Assembly: GCA_000697665.1 (NCBI GenBank)
Contig: KL197730.1
Coordinates: 448,651 to 512,650 of the forward strand
Length of the DNA stretch: 64,000 bases
Direction: 5' to 3'
Source: Jaapia argillacea MUCL 33604
Lineage: Eukaryota > Basidiomycota > Agaricomycetes > Jaapiales > Jaapiaceae
Positions within the stretch are counted from its first letter, which is position 1; every line of letters begins with the position of its first letter. A program made the position numbers and the translations under genes. The notes under the pieces are model-generated. The model was given only the letters and a program-made list of their open reading frames with translations. It ran no database searches and was not told where the DNA came from. Shown one piece after another: positions 47,712-59,351 of the stretch.

Positions 47712-50051
47712 TCACGAGCCAGTCCACTGTCGCTTCCCTCCCGGGGCTTGGACTGTTACTTGACTGTTCTTCCGAGTACGAACAGATTCCTGGGATGGTG
47801 GCCTTGATCTCGTAATGGGTCTTGACACCGAGGACGACGCTCCTGAACGGGAAACGGACCCACTAGAGCTCATCCATGCACTCGGCGATTCATAACGCAT
47901 CAGGGGATCCTCGGGACTATCATCATCTGCGTCTTCGTCGTCTTCATCTTCATCTTCATCTTCATCTTCATCTTCATCTTCATCTTCGCTATCGTCTTCT
48001 TCTTCATCTTCTGGATCGGACAGGGCTCTCTTCTTTCCTTTCCCTCTGTTTCCCGCCGGCTCTAGAACACGATCGCAAGGATATTCCACTATTGTTTCGA
48101 CATCGTCAAGATGTTCGCAGTGTTCCTCGAGGATGGCGATGACTTGTTCATGGGTGACGTTTCGAGGCTCGTCGCGTTCGAAAGGAGAGATGGAAAAAAA
48201 AAGATGGCGCAGATCCTCGAGGCAAGGTATAAGTTCTTTGAAATAGGGATGCAGGAAGCGAAGGATGTCGGACTGAAACAAGCCTGTTGTAAATGAACCA
48301 GCTTTGGTAACTGCGATGTCTTGAAACGTATCCCCTTTGAACCAAGACTTTAGGCACATCGTAAAGAACTCGGAATTATGTCGCAATGCTCCATGAGGGC
48401 CTCGATAAGCCATGCAAATCCAGATGAGGACGCAGAAAAAAGACTCGAGATCGTGGTCTGCACGATGCACAACCTGGTCGCCACGGTGTAGTATCTCGAC
48501 AGCTATGAAGGGCAATGTTCCCTGAAAAAAACGATATCATGAATCAGTCGGAGAAGCATACTACTTCGATGGAATTAACCGAGGCTTACAGTGCGTTGGG
48601 AGCGGGCGACTTTCCCCTCGTTCCCCTCACCCTCCTGGGCCTTCGACCCCATCCACATTGCAGAATCAAAATCAAATAGGAGCCCAGGACGCCGCGTGGT
48701 TGACGACGATGGGTCACCAGAGGACCCCGGGTGGTCAGTGCTTGGTGGACTCGCTTCCGATGGTGGATTTTCTCTGAGCATAATGTTCCCGTCGCTGATA
48801 TCGCGGTGGAGGATATGATATTTGTTGACAAGTACCTCGTGTGCTGTAGACGAGATGAGAGGGGGGAAAGTGATATCAGCGAATGTACTGACCACGGATG
48901 GCATCGATCAGGCCTTTGGTAAGCTCCTTCTTCGTCGAAAAATATGTAATTGAAACTGCTCCAGGAGTCATGACCAGACGGAGGTGAATCCTTTGCGCCA
49001 TCTTCTGCATCGTCTTGTAATTCGAGGACCCTTTCTCGATGATGGAAGAGCGAATATGATTGGTCGAGTCTTCGATTCCTCTAAATTCGACTCTCTCTGC
49101 GTGGATGAGTGTCGGGATTCCTTTAACGTCCTTCAACGTCCTCAAGAACTCCTCCTCGGTAGTTTCCCGCAAGTCGTCGGCCCAAGAGTCCTTGATGACA
49201 AACTCCTGGCCATCTCGCCCAACCTGCCAGTACACGGGGCCACAGCCTCTCAACGAATAGCTTGTGAACATAGTCGTCAAGATGGTATAGTCTCCAGCGG
49301 AAGTTTCGATTATCCTTTTGCCGCCGACATCTTTGATGGTCGAGTCGTAGCCAATGGCTTCGTCGTCACCGAACATTAGCACCACAAGTAGGCGAAGAAT
49401 TTCGGGGGCATCCTTCTTGTCGTTGAATGAGTAAGAAGTAGATGAGAGCTCGCCTGAACGATCGAAGACGAAAAACCGAAGTTGGGCTTGGCAGGAAACG
49501 AAGCCCAAGACAAAGCGGCGATTATCCTGTGCGGTCCAGACGAAGCGTGCCATATCTGCGAGGTAAGAAGCGGCCTTCCGCATATCCTTCGGATTTGAAG
49601 CGACCTCGTACAACGCCCTGACGTTCTCCCAGCGTTGGTCCTGCTTGGTCAGTCCGGCATCGAACAGTAGTCCGCGAGGATGACGATCTCCTTCAGACAC
49701 AGAAAGAGAGGTTTGATGGTAATCCCCGATAAATTCTCGTTTGATGTGCTGTGCACTGGTGAGCGGTAAGATCGCCTGGCCAAGATTATTGAGGAATTTG
49801 GCGATTTCGCGCTCCTTGTTGTTTTTCACAGAAGACTGAGTGAGATCGGGCAACTTTGTCCACCTTCGCATCGGTATTTTCCTCTTCCGACCACATGGGA
49901 TGTCTTGAACATAATGTAGTGTGGCGGCATTGTCGTCGAGGAAGGTCGTGAGGGAAGAGGGCAAGATGTCAAGTAACATCTCGTCGGAGAAGTAATGCTG
50001 GACAAGGCCAACGACATTATTAATGATTGCACCTTCAAGTTCTGATGCCAT
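47712..50051 (-). CDS. FunK1-type fungal protein kinase
   Basis: FunK1 is a kinase family expanded in multicellular basidiomycetes; its targets are unknown. The model is complement(join(47712..48521,48590..48843,48893..50051)), 740 aa. The long N-terminal lobe has KKDAPEILRLLVVLMF, GPVYWQVGRDGQEFVIKDSW (beta-3 Lys region) and GIPTLIHAE. The catalytic loop is HILHRDISDGNIML. The metal-binding motif is FDFDSA, where most kinases have DFG. Then follow QRTGTLPFIAVEIL and HRADHDLESFFCVLIWIC, the FunK1 C-lobe signature. After the domain comes a strongly acidic run of Glu-Asp repeats encoded by a cttcat microsatellite, then a Ser/Arg-rich tail. The donor at 48892 was chosen because it gives DAIRAHEVL without a stop. 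Confidence is high for family. Confidence 0.9.
47941..47987. repeat. Hexanucleotide microsatellite (cttcat)7
   Basis: Seven consecutive copies of cttcat plus a partial copy lie inside the last exon of the FunK1 kinase. On the coding strand they read as alternating Asp and Glu codons. Length change by slippage would keep the frame and vary the length of the acidic run. Confidence 0.95.
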
Positions 50052-50709
50052 CAAGCGGCCAGCGATGGTATGACGAGGGCCTTGGTTAGGAGAGCAGCGT
50101 TAGGACTCGGAGGACGAGAAACAGCGGCGACTTTGTAGTAGTTGATCAGCCCGAACCTGTTTGCGCAGGGCAGAATGAGACAATGCAAAGCAGGACTTCT
50201 AGGACTCGCCTTTAAATAAAATATTCTGGGCTTGCCAGATACCGAGTTCGACGAAAGTGAGGACGTCAAAGCGTATGGCCAGTTGCGATGAATCTTGGAA
50301 GCGAAACTTGGGAGAACTTAGGGGTGTCACGGTAACATTTCTCGTGATTGTGACTCCACGACTTGCTCTGAACCAGTGAACCACGATGTTGCTTCGACCC
50401 CCGTGCACCAGAAATCATGGTGAATATGCTGAATGTTACAAGCACATTGTCAAGCATGGTTATCATCAACTCTATCACACTTTCCTCGCTCGCGCATGCG
50501 ATTCCAATCGAGTCCATTTACCAAACAGACTCGATTCGAATACCATCTGTGATAACCCGCCACGGTGTAAGTGATGGCTAACATCCGCAAGGAAACTCGA
50601 TCGACATACATAAACCGAAATAACTGTGTATCTTCCCTCGAGCTCAGCTATCTTGTCGCTCTCGTCGACCCTCAAGAACCCTCACCATCAAACTCGACTT
50701 CCCAGAAAT
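50052..50709. other. Divergent intergenic region
   Basis: It lies between the start of the FunK1 kinase (minus) and the start of the AGC-like kinase (plus), so it holds both promoters. Short frames here have no recognised domain. An additional 5' exon for either gene cannot be excluded. Confidence 0.4.
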
Positions 50710-53056
50710 ATGGTTTTCAGCTTGAAGGTATTCTATCTCTCGATCCTAAACAAGTTCAAGGCCACCAAACAAATCGCAAGTCCCATCTGACTCCTTTGGT
50801 CCCTCCTCTGGGCTGACCGTTTCTGTCAGGTCCCGGCTCAATCGCCAGAAGCCCCTCTTACCTCCGACGAGGTTGCCGTTCACATCGTGAGTGTTCCACT
50901 CCCGATGCCAAAGCCATATTCAACGTCTTTGCAGACCAAGACGGTAGTTGTCACCGAGGAATATATCCCCGAGCCCGAAATCGAGCTCCTCGCAGGTCTT
51001 CATGATGCCTACCACGCACCAGCCGTCCTCGCAATCAGACGTGACGCCAAACTTGTTGCTAGCTCCCTCAAAGCAAGCATACCCTCGGCCCAATGCATCG
51101 TGAGCCTTTCTACCATTGTGGTTAAGAGCCGATCTGATAAAATGTTCGTAGAACATCACGACCTCCGAGTCCCGCTGGACCACAGTTGTTTTCCGAACCC
51201 CTTCACTCTTATACTCCTCTCGAAGTTCGGCTACTCACCAGCCGCAGCGAGTCCTTCGCGTTGTCAATGGTGACGCTATCAACAGCTCAGTACGTTTCTT
51301 CCTCCTCTCTCTTCAAGACCGCCTCCATACTGACCACTTCTGAAGCTCTCTCTCATCCAAGACCCGCCATCCAGTCAACCCGTTCTACCTGTGACGATCT
51401 CCACTCAATCTTTCACCTCTGAAAAGAATATTTCTGACATAACCCTCGTCGCACCACTACCCCTCAACCCCCTCCACAACATCAAGATCGTCAAATCCCT
51501 GGGTAAAGGGGGGTTCGGAAACGTTTACCTCGCTATAAGTCGTACCACCTCCAGACTTTCTGCATTGAAAGTCATCCCCAAACATAGCAAGAAACATCCA
51601 GTATCGGTAGATGTTTTTATGAAAGAGGTTAGGGCGATTCGGAGGTTGTCGAATCATCGGTTTGTGGTTTGTGTTGAGGCGTCATTTCATGACACAGAAA
51701 ACTTTTATATGATTACTGTGCGTCTTTTTTTGATGATCGTCTCGGGTTAGGGTCTTATGATCGGCCAATATGATAGGGATATTATCCCGGTGGTGACCTC
51801 CACCAACTACTAGATCGAGGTGGCCGACTCGCTCACCCCCGCACTCGAATCTACATGGCTCAAATGGTACACCACTCTTTCACCCTATTCTCCGCCCTCC
51901 TGATCTCTGCCAATCAACCTACAGATCCTGGCCCTCGAACATCTCCATGCCCATAAAATAATCCATCGCGATGTCAAACCCGCCAATATCATGATAGATG
52001 CACGTGGTAACGCCATCCTGATCGACTTCGGTCTCTGTAGAGACTTTGACCCACTTCTCTCCGGTCAATCAGGTGATGAACCCATCCCTTCGAGACATAC
52101 TAAGGAACCCCTTCCGGATTTACATACGAATCAGTGGTGTGGGACTCCACCCTATGCGGCTCCGGAGTTGTTTAATAATAAGAGTTATACGTTTGGAGTT
52201 GATATTTGGTGTCTTGGTTTGACCACTTTTGAGATGAAGTGTGCTAGGGTGAGTTTTTTTGGGTTCCTAGGTTTTCTTTTGGTTGATTCAATCTCGTTTT
52301 TGTGTTCTAGCATCCTTGGAATAATGCCTCGGACACAGATACGGAGATGGATTACCTGATCGAAGGGATTCTGAGCGGTCCTTTAAGATTTGTTCCCGAC
52401 GATAGGGTCGGAGTACAGTTAGAGGAGCTCTTGAACCGAGTTCGTACACCTCTCCTCCCTCTTCAATCATGCATATTCACTTCGAACTTGTAGATGATGG
52501 TCAAAAATCCTCATTTCCGGGCTACGATTTCCGAAATCAAATCACATCGTTACTTCAAAGGATTGTAAGTCCACCCCCACCTCCACTCTCACTCAATCCT
52601 TCTAATCTGCCTGCTTCCAGAAACTGGGCCAAGTTAGCCCAGGGCAAGATTCCCATCCCAGGCGCCGAGATACACAAGCACACAGCCTCGAAATTCACCA
52701 ACCAACACATCCACGTCGCCTTTGGAAAACCCTACTGCGCAGACGAAGATCCATTCCCTTTCGTCTCTTACCAATGTCCAGAAGACGAACTACCCCCGAT
52801 TGACATAACCGAACCTCCTCGTCCTCAAGGTCTTCGTCGAGTCAGGAAGATGGCCAGCAGGATCTTTCCTAGACCGTCGGTGATTGATGTGGCGGAGTTT
52901 GAGCGTGTCGTACTTCCTGCGCCCGTTGTGCAGGCGGTGAGTTCTCCTCGGGTGGGGGATTCGGACGACTCTGTGGCGGAGATCGTTTGTGTTCGGCCGA
53001 GACATGCGTTTGATATTCCGGCTGCTGGGTCGAGTGCTATAGTTTCCGGGTCATAA
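50710..53056 (+). CDS. AGC-like serine/threonine protein kinase
   Basis: The model is join(50710..50727,50830..50886,50935..51099,51152..51289,51346..51717,51777..51866,51925..52248,52311..52439,52494..52564,52621..53056), 599 aa. The first about 160 residues lack a known domain. The kinase domain has the Gly loop LGKGGFGNVYLA, the Lys in SALKVIPKH, GYYPGGDLHQLLDRGGRL, the catalytic HRDVKPANIMI, IDFGLCRDFD and QWCGTPPYAAPELF, which favour the AGC group. An insert of about 25 residues (LLSGQSGDEPIPSRHTKEPL) sits between DFG and the APE region. KGLNWAKLAQGKIPIPG matches the start of an AGC C-tail, but no clear hydrophobic phosphorylation motif follows. Exon 1 is 18 nt, and the first eight introns are all phase 0. 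It runs divergently from the FunK1 kinase. Substrates are unknown. Confidence 0.9.
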
Positions 53057-53817
53057 CTCCCCCCTCTCCCCAATCCCTCCACCATCACCACCACCGTTTG
53101 CTATCACTTCGCTCACTTATGATTGATGTTCGCTTTTACGCTATCGCTCTGCTCTCACGCAAGCACTCACACTCGTTACTTTCTCCTTCTTATACCGACG
53201 CTGCACTTCCTTTTAATGCTTTGGATTGCGATCCTGGATTTGATACCACTCGGTGCTCCACATTCGGTTTCGAGATTGACGTTTTGGAACGCTTTATGAT
53301 ACCTAATACCTGATACCTGGATAGCTTAGCTCTTTATAATCGGTTCTAGTATATTGCTCTTTGAATAGGATGTATTTATTTGTTGATTACGTTGCTCTCA
53401 TCGTCGCTGCCAGCGACGAGGAGGCGTTCGGCGCGATATAAGTCACGTGCATCCTGGTTCGCGTCTGTGGCGCAACTTGGTTCTCAACCGACTTCGACAT
53501 TTGTAGGCTCAGCTTCAGCAAGTCCCTGGTTTTGTTGATAATCCGCATATCTGTTGTCCTCTATTCTAAGGATTGAAGGACATCCCCTGTATTCTAGTGA
53601 GTATCCGAAGGGAAAGTTCCTTTGTCCCCCAAGTACAAATTTGCGTGCGGAACTCCAAAGGTAACGGAGAGCATATCAGAGTACACCTGCTTATCAGGTG
53701 GAACTCCTTCCACGTTTCTGGCCTTTACGAAGGTAAGTTACGTCCAACATTTTTATATGGCTCCATATCGAACAACCTTAACATTCATTCTAGCATCCTT
53801 TGTCCCTGGTAAACCCC
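53057..53817. other. Intergenic region with a possible 5' exon of the next gene
   Basis: The 3' flank of the kinase gene fills the left part. A good donor (gaaGgtaagtta, near 53734) and an acceptor (attctag, 53793) lie just before the exonuclease start. They could mark an intron in its 5' UTR or link an upstream coding exon to HPLSLVNP-M. No ATG in the matching frame was found, so it is left out of the coding model. Confidence 0.35.
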
Positions 53818-56048
53818 ATGAACGCCCTCCGAGAACCCATAGCAAACGCCACAAGACTTCGAGCCCCATCATCTCCTCATCGAGGCCGTGTCGCGACCAG
53901 TGCAGCTCGATTGGTCGCCACTTCCAAAGTTCTTGCTGCTTTGGATGCAGAGTTTGATTTACTTGCTATCGACGGTGGTAGGACGGAAAATACTGGTGGT
54001 GGGAGCTCTAAGGGGAAAGGGAATCTTGTGACGAAGAAACTTGCACCTCCAGCTTCACCTCCCCGTAATCTCGCCCAGCCTAAACCAAAGCCGTACGTTG
54101 TGAAAGGGGAATGTCGGGATAGTTTTCTGGCTTATTGATGGTTTTCTTTGCAGGATCCATCCCTTTTTCAGCAAGTACGCGGACAAGGACGTATTTGGAC
54201 CTGATATTGACGAAATAGCGAGTGATCCAAGCACTCGAGTCAAGACCACTACCACCAAACCCACCACTACCAGTAGTTCAAAACCTCCCAAGGGAAAGGT
54301 TACCACCTCGGTACCATCGAGCAGCGAACCATCCTCAATCATGCCCCGCACCGAATCCCAATCGCATTCTCTCACAACCCAAAATCCCAAATCTAAATCT
54401 AGCACCGAGCTCGCAACCAAACCCAAACCCAAGCCGACTCGAAAATCCAAATCCTCCAAACCGGATTTCAGTCACCTACCAGTATATTCCTATAAGGATT
54501 ATCCACCCGCTCCAGGTCCTATGTTGGTGTATACGAGACATGAGGAAGAAGCGAATGATTTCGTTCAGATGCTCAAAGGGTGAGTTTGTTGACGTCTTTG
54601 TAGTCCTCGAACTTAAACCGCCTTCTTCGTTTTTGCGGTGTTTCCGTTCCAATCCGAAATCTGGTGGGGAAATAAAAAGACCATTAGGGTTTGACATGGA
54701 ATGGAGGGTAATTTGGTGTAGGGGAAGGAGTTCCATAGAGAGGAGGACGGCTGTGGTACAAGTTTGCGATGAGCGGTTGGTTTTGATGATTCAAATCAGT
54801 GCTATGAAACGTATGTTCACCTCGCTTGCCTTACCCCCTGGAGCCGCTCTAACAAATTCATTTTAATTATGGTAGGATTCCCGCAGAAATTGAAAGTGAG
54901 TGGAGCGTTTTGGAGTGGGAGATGGATGTTGAACATTGGTGATAGGAATTGATCGAGGATCCCAAAGTGATCAAGATGGGTGCTAATATCTATCGTAAGT
55001 CTTCCCCTCCCCCTCCTCCCCTTCCCCTAGCACCCACATACCTTAGACGACGGCGAGAAACTTTACAGGGACTACGGTCTCCTCCCCGCCTCCCTACTCG
55101 AACTCGGTCGTTTCGCACACCACTGCGACCCATCCTTTGTCAATGTTTATAATAGGAATATAGTAAGTTTGGAGAAGATGGTTGGGACATATTGTTTGAA
55201 GAGGTTGGTTAAAGGTGAGGAGAGGTGTGGGAATTGGGAGGATGTTCTCGTGGAGGGTCAGTTGGAATGTGAGTTTTGGGGTTTTTTTTCTGCCTGCTTC
55301 GTTGCTTGGGAGTGCTGACGTGGTTTATTTTATGGGGCCTCTTTAGACGCGGCAAATGATGTACATTGTGCGCTGATGGTTTATAAACGGTTACTTGGGA
55401 TTGCGGGGAAGGAAGGAAGGGAGGTTGATCCATTTGGTTGTACGAGGGATGTTACCGTCCAACCTTTGCCTCTTCCTCTCCAACCCCAGCCACTTCCGAA
55501 TACCGATGGAGAGGTCGGATCGACGGTCACAGACTCTCAGTCGACTACGGTGGATTCCCAACTTAACGTGGATTCGCATATGGGATTGCCTGCCCGAGGT
55601 TCTGCGCCTCCGCGCACCACAACACCCGCTTCGTACATCGAACCTCCAATAATGCAACGTCCACAGCAATTGAGGGCGTATCGGATGTGGCATGAGAAGG
55701 GGATGTCATTGGATGATATGAGAGGAGCGTTGAGGAGTCGGGATAATCCTTTGGCGGAGAGTACTGTCATGTGCGTCTCACCTCTCGAACCTCTGTTTTA
55801 TTCAACGCTTTCCCCCATCTGACAACTTATTTTGCCTCGTCTCCATTCTCTAATTGCTTGGCTCACACATTTATCGCAGATCATATGTGGTGAGAGCTCT
55901 GCAAGCGGACTCCTCGTTACCCTTCTCGGTGGACGGGTTGAAGAGCTTGGTTCAATTAGAAGCTGGGTCGTGGCAACGACATCGGCAGTGGATCGTGGAG
56001 GCGGAGGCGAGAGCCGCTTTGGATGCTGAGGCAACACAAGTCAGCTAG
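53818..56048 (+). CDS. WRN-like 3'-5' exonuclease domain protein
   Basis: The domain removes nucleotides from 3' DNA ends in DnaQ/RNase D fashion. The model is join(53818..54092,54154..54579,54680..54810,54876..54895,54946..54994,55047..55268,55347..55770,55880..56048), 571 aa. The first 230 residues are Lys/Ser/Thr/Pro-rich and disordered. The exonuclease core shows Exo I in GPLGFDMEWRV (Asp and Glu metal ligands), QISAMKRFPQKLKELIEDPK, Exo II-like DGEKLYRDYGLLPASLLELG, and Exo III in YAANDVHCALMVYKRL. Exon 4 is 20 nt. After a low-complexity linker comes a helical tail (LRAYRMWHEKGMSLDDMRGA and VRALQADSSLPFSVDGLKSL) that resembles the helix-turn-helix end of RecQ-associated proteins. No helicase domain is present, as in plant-type WRN exonucleases. 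The start Met is the first in frame; a 5' exon is possible. Confidence 0.86.
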
Positions 56049-56690
56049 TATCCAGCGTGGGGGCCCTCGTCGTGGATTCGTTAGAAACGAGGATGTTGTT
56101 TTATTGATATTTGATATATATAAACTTGGTGTATGCTTTCCCCTGGCTCCCACCGTCATTTCACATCTGACCGCCTTTCCGAACAACCACAATACTGCAT
56201 ATTCGATCATCGGGAACACCTTATCAAACCCAAGATACCGTCGTACCCGCGTGCAACTCAGAGTCCCTCTAGATCAAGCAAATCGGCCCTTTCATTATTC
56301 CTTTCGCATTCTATTTTCATTGCTACTATGTATATGTCAAGCTTCATATGTTGTCGACAACCTTCCAGTCATCCCATCCAGACTCCACCTGACAATCCTC
56401 CGTAGATTTACACCCCACACACCCCGTTACTTTTGACTCAACCAGCCACGACACCCACCTTTATACGTATCTCAGCAGCCACTTATAAGCTGCTCCGCGT
56501 CTGTACTCGTAGTTAATGCGTAGCGGTTCTCTAGAATTCACGTCATTAGAGTCATCACCGTCAATTCACGACGCGACCGGCACATGACTGCAATATTGAC
56601 TCACGTGCAGCCAAACTCTGATTTTTTCAATCCAAACCATCAGCGCACCACAAAGGCCATCCTGCAGCCTCATTGCACAACTTTCAAACG
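56049..56690. other. Intergenic region
   Basis: This 640-base stretch lies between the exonuclease and zuotin genes, both plus strand. It is pyrimidine-rich toward the zuotin start. Frames of 90-137 codons lack domains. No gene is seen. Confidence 0.4.
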
Positions 56691-58224
56691 ATGGCACACG
56701 TCGTCGAACTATCCGTCGTCCCTCCTCCCCTTCCTTCATCATGGTCCCCTCCAAAACCCTCAGGAAAATCCATTTCTCGTACGTATCTATACCCTCCGCC
56801 CATCATCGAAGTTTATCACTAACAAATCGTTTGGTTTGTTCGTTGATCAGCCCTGGTATCCCGTCGTCTCTTACCAGCCGGACCCGCCTTCCTCGCCCAT
56901 GTCCGCCGAGTAGTCCATGATTTATCGTTTGAAGAACACGATAAACATTTGCAGGAAGAAAAGAAGAGGTTGGCGGAGTTGAATGGAGAGGGTGTCATTG
57001 TTGATGATTTGGGTGTTGGGGATGAAGATGAGACGGAAGAACTGCTTTCTTTGGATCCGAAAGAGTGGAAGGTGGGTGTTTCGCTGTGTGGTACGCTTGG
57101 TGAAGATGTAGGTCCAGAACTGATTTTTGTGGTGGGGTTGTAGAAACAAGATCATTATGCCGTCCTTGGGCTCTCTCATCTGAGATATAAAGCCAATGAT
57201 GCACAAATCAAGATCGCACGTACGTTTCTCTCCCCTCTTCCTTCCCATCAGCAACGGGCGTCTAATCCCCGCCACACAAACAGACCGCAAAAAGGTCCTC
57301 AAACACCACCCAGACAAAAAAGCAGGAACGGCTGGCGACTCAAACGACGACGCTTTCTTCAAATGTATCCAAAAAGCACATGAAGTCTTAACCAACCCTG
57401 AACGTCGTCGTCAATTCGATTCCGTCGACCCATACTACTCCCTCCTCGAAGACGACATCCCGACCTCCTCCCAAATCACCAAAGCTAAAGACCCCTCAAA
57501 GGCGTTCTTTAGGGGCTTTGGACCGGTGTTCGAGAGGGAGGCGAGGTTTAGTAAGGTTGTGCCCAAGGAGGGGGGCGTTCCGATGTTGGGTGGGGTGGAT
57601 GATAGTAAGGAGAAGGTGGAGGGATTTTATGACTTTTGGTATAACTTCGATAGTTGGAGGAGTTTTGAGTATTTGGATAAGGAGGTTAACGAGGGAAGTG
57701 ACAAGTGGGTATTCTGTCTCTCGTCCTTACATCCTCCTTCTTCTCGTTCCACTCTTCCTTCCCCCATATTTCTGAATACTGACAATACCCCCCAGCCGAG
57801 ACGACAAACGCTACACAGAAAAGAAGAACAAAACCGAACGCGCCCGTCGCAAAAAAGAAGACATCGCGCGTCTCCGCTCAATAGTAGACCTAACACTCTC
57901 CCTCGATCCCCGTATCAAACGAATCAAGGAAGAAGAAAAAGCCGCTCGAGAGGCTAAGAAGAAGGGCAAGTTAAACTCTGCTAGTGGTACTGCTACTCCG
58001 AATGCGAAAGAGGATGAGGAGAAGAAGAAGGCTGAGGAGGCGAAGAAGAAGGAGGAGGAAGAGTTGGTGAGTTTCTTTGTATGACTTGCTTTGACGGAGA
58101 GTGAGGACTGACTCGTTGGGTTTTTTGGGGAAAGGCGAAAGCTGAGGCGAAGAAAGCGAAAGCTGCTGCTGCTAATGCGAGGAAGAAGGCTCGTCGTGCG
58201 GAACGTGCTACTGACGGGCCGTAA
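56691..58224 (+). CDS. ZUO1: Zuotin (ribosome-associated J-protein, Hsp40)
   Basis: Zuotin pairs with the Hsp70 Ssz1 in the ribosome-associated complex and stimulates Hsp70 Ssb at the tunnel exit. The model is join(56691..56778,56851..57071,57144..57219,57284..57704,57796..58066,58135..58224), 388 aa. The N-terminus (VVELSVVPPPLPSSWSPP) gives way to RRLLPAGPAFLAHVRRV and [20 protein letters not shown]. The J domain has the HPD motif in KKVLKHHPDKKA. The zuotin homology domain follows: VFEREARFSKVV, FYDFWYNFDSWRSFEYLD, NRDDKRYTEKKNKTERARRK. The C-terminal part is a long charged, coiled-coil-like helix rich in Lys, Glu and Ala that could bind rRNA. Introns are 64-91 nt. It lacks SANT domains, as fungal zuotins do. 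Identity is certain. Confidence 0.95.
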
Positions 58225-59351
58225 TCTGGGTTCAGGGTCTCTATGGAATCACACCCAGGGGCCTGCCAGAATCCCCATTCGGCTCGCTCTTACAGGACCT
58301 CCTCTGCTTCGTCTTGGATTTCGTTTGTCACTGCTGTAGCGCTCGTGTCTTTTTTGTCATTTCCTGTTGTTGTTTCCATCGATCGCGATATGTAGACTGT
58401 TGTCCCTCACTATCTTTCCCGTAATACCTCCGGGTTGAGCCAATGTATTCATGCGCCTCTGGGTATCAGCCGTGTGGCTATTTAGGGTGCACTTGATGTC
58501 ACTGTCAGGAAGTTGAGGGAGGAAGGTTGTTCGTTCGCCCGTTGGGCGGCGTCCATTCATATCCGACAACGAATTCAGATCCTTTTTCATGAACGCACTG
58601 TACGAGGCCCTGGCGACCGCGCTGGAATCGATCTGGCTTGTTGGCTGCGCGTTTTATTCCACTAATGCACGAACCGATGGACGCATAATTGGGTGAACGT
58701 TATGTAACAACGACGAAGTCCATTTTCCCACACAGTTACTTACTGTGAGTTCCATGTTCAACAGGTTCTAATCATCCGCCTGCCTGTGACAATGATTCCT
58801 GCCAAACAACACTGTCCTACCCATCATATCAATATCGAATCTAGGAGCATTATCAGAGCTCGGAAATCTCGTTTAAGTCGGCAAGGCTGCAGTCGTCGAC
58901 GTCAAGATCGGACAGCTCAAGGCACTTCAACCACTGTAGCGCCGCTGGACAATGTCAAATCGACGCACTGAAGGCGAAGGTAAGTCACTACAATCTTTCC
59001 TTTGCGAGCAAGGCATTGACGATGTCGTCCTCAGTTGCAAGCCCACCATCAACACTTTGTTCAATCGAATGTTTCGAATGGTTTGGAAAGGTACATGTGA
59101 ATCCCTATTGGCGTGTTGTTCATTGATGCGGGACCGGCAGTATCCCGTTTACCATCCTCAAACACTGAGACTTATGCTGCCACTGAGCGCCTCCTAAATA
59201 GAGCCAAGCGCCCAATGCTATTTCTGGTCTTGTTGCCTGTAAACACGAGGCTTCCTTGTGAGCGAACCTGCTGCACAGCACTCAGTCTTTGCCTACTCCC
59301 ACATCGCTACCCCTAACAGTTTACGATGGCAAGCGATAACAGTCTCCGTAC
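58225..59351. other. Region upstream of the NACHT sequence, possibly with decayed 5' exons
   Basis: The left half is the 3' flank of zuotin. From about 58840 on, the plus strand has coding-like pieces: ARKSRLSRQGCSRRRQDRTA followed by QGTSTTVAPLDNVKS, and after an ATG at 58969 MSNRRTEGEG with a good donor (gtaagt, 58979). They could be N-terminal exons of the NACHT gene, but stops and frame changes prevent a consistent model. An internal frame shift near 59415 fits decay. Confidence 0.35.
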
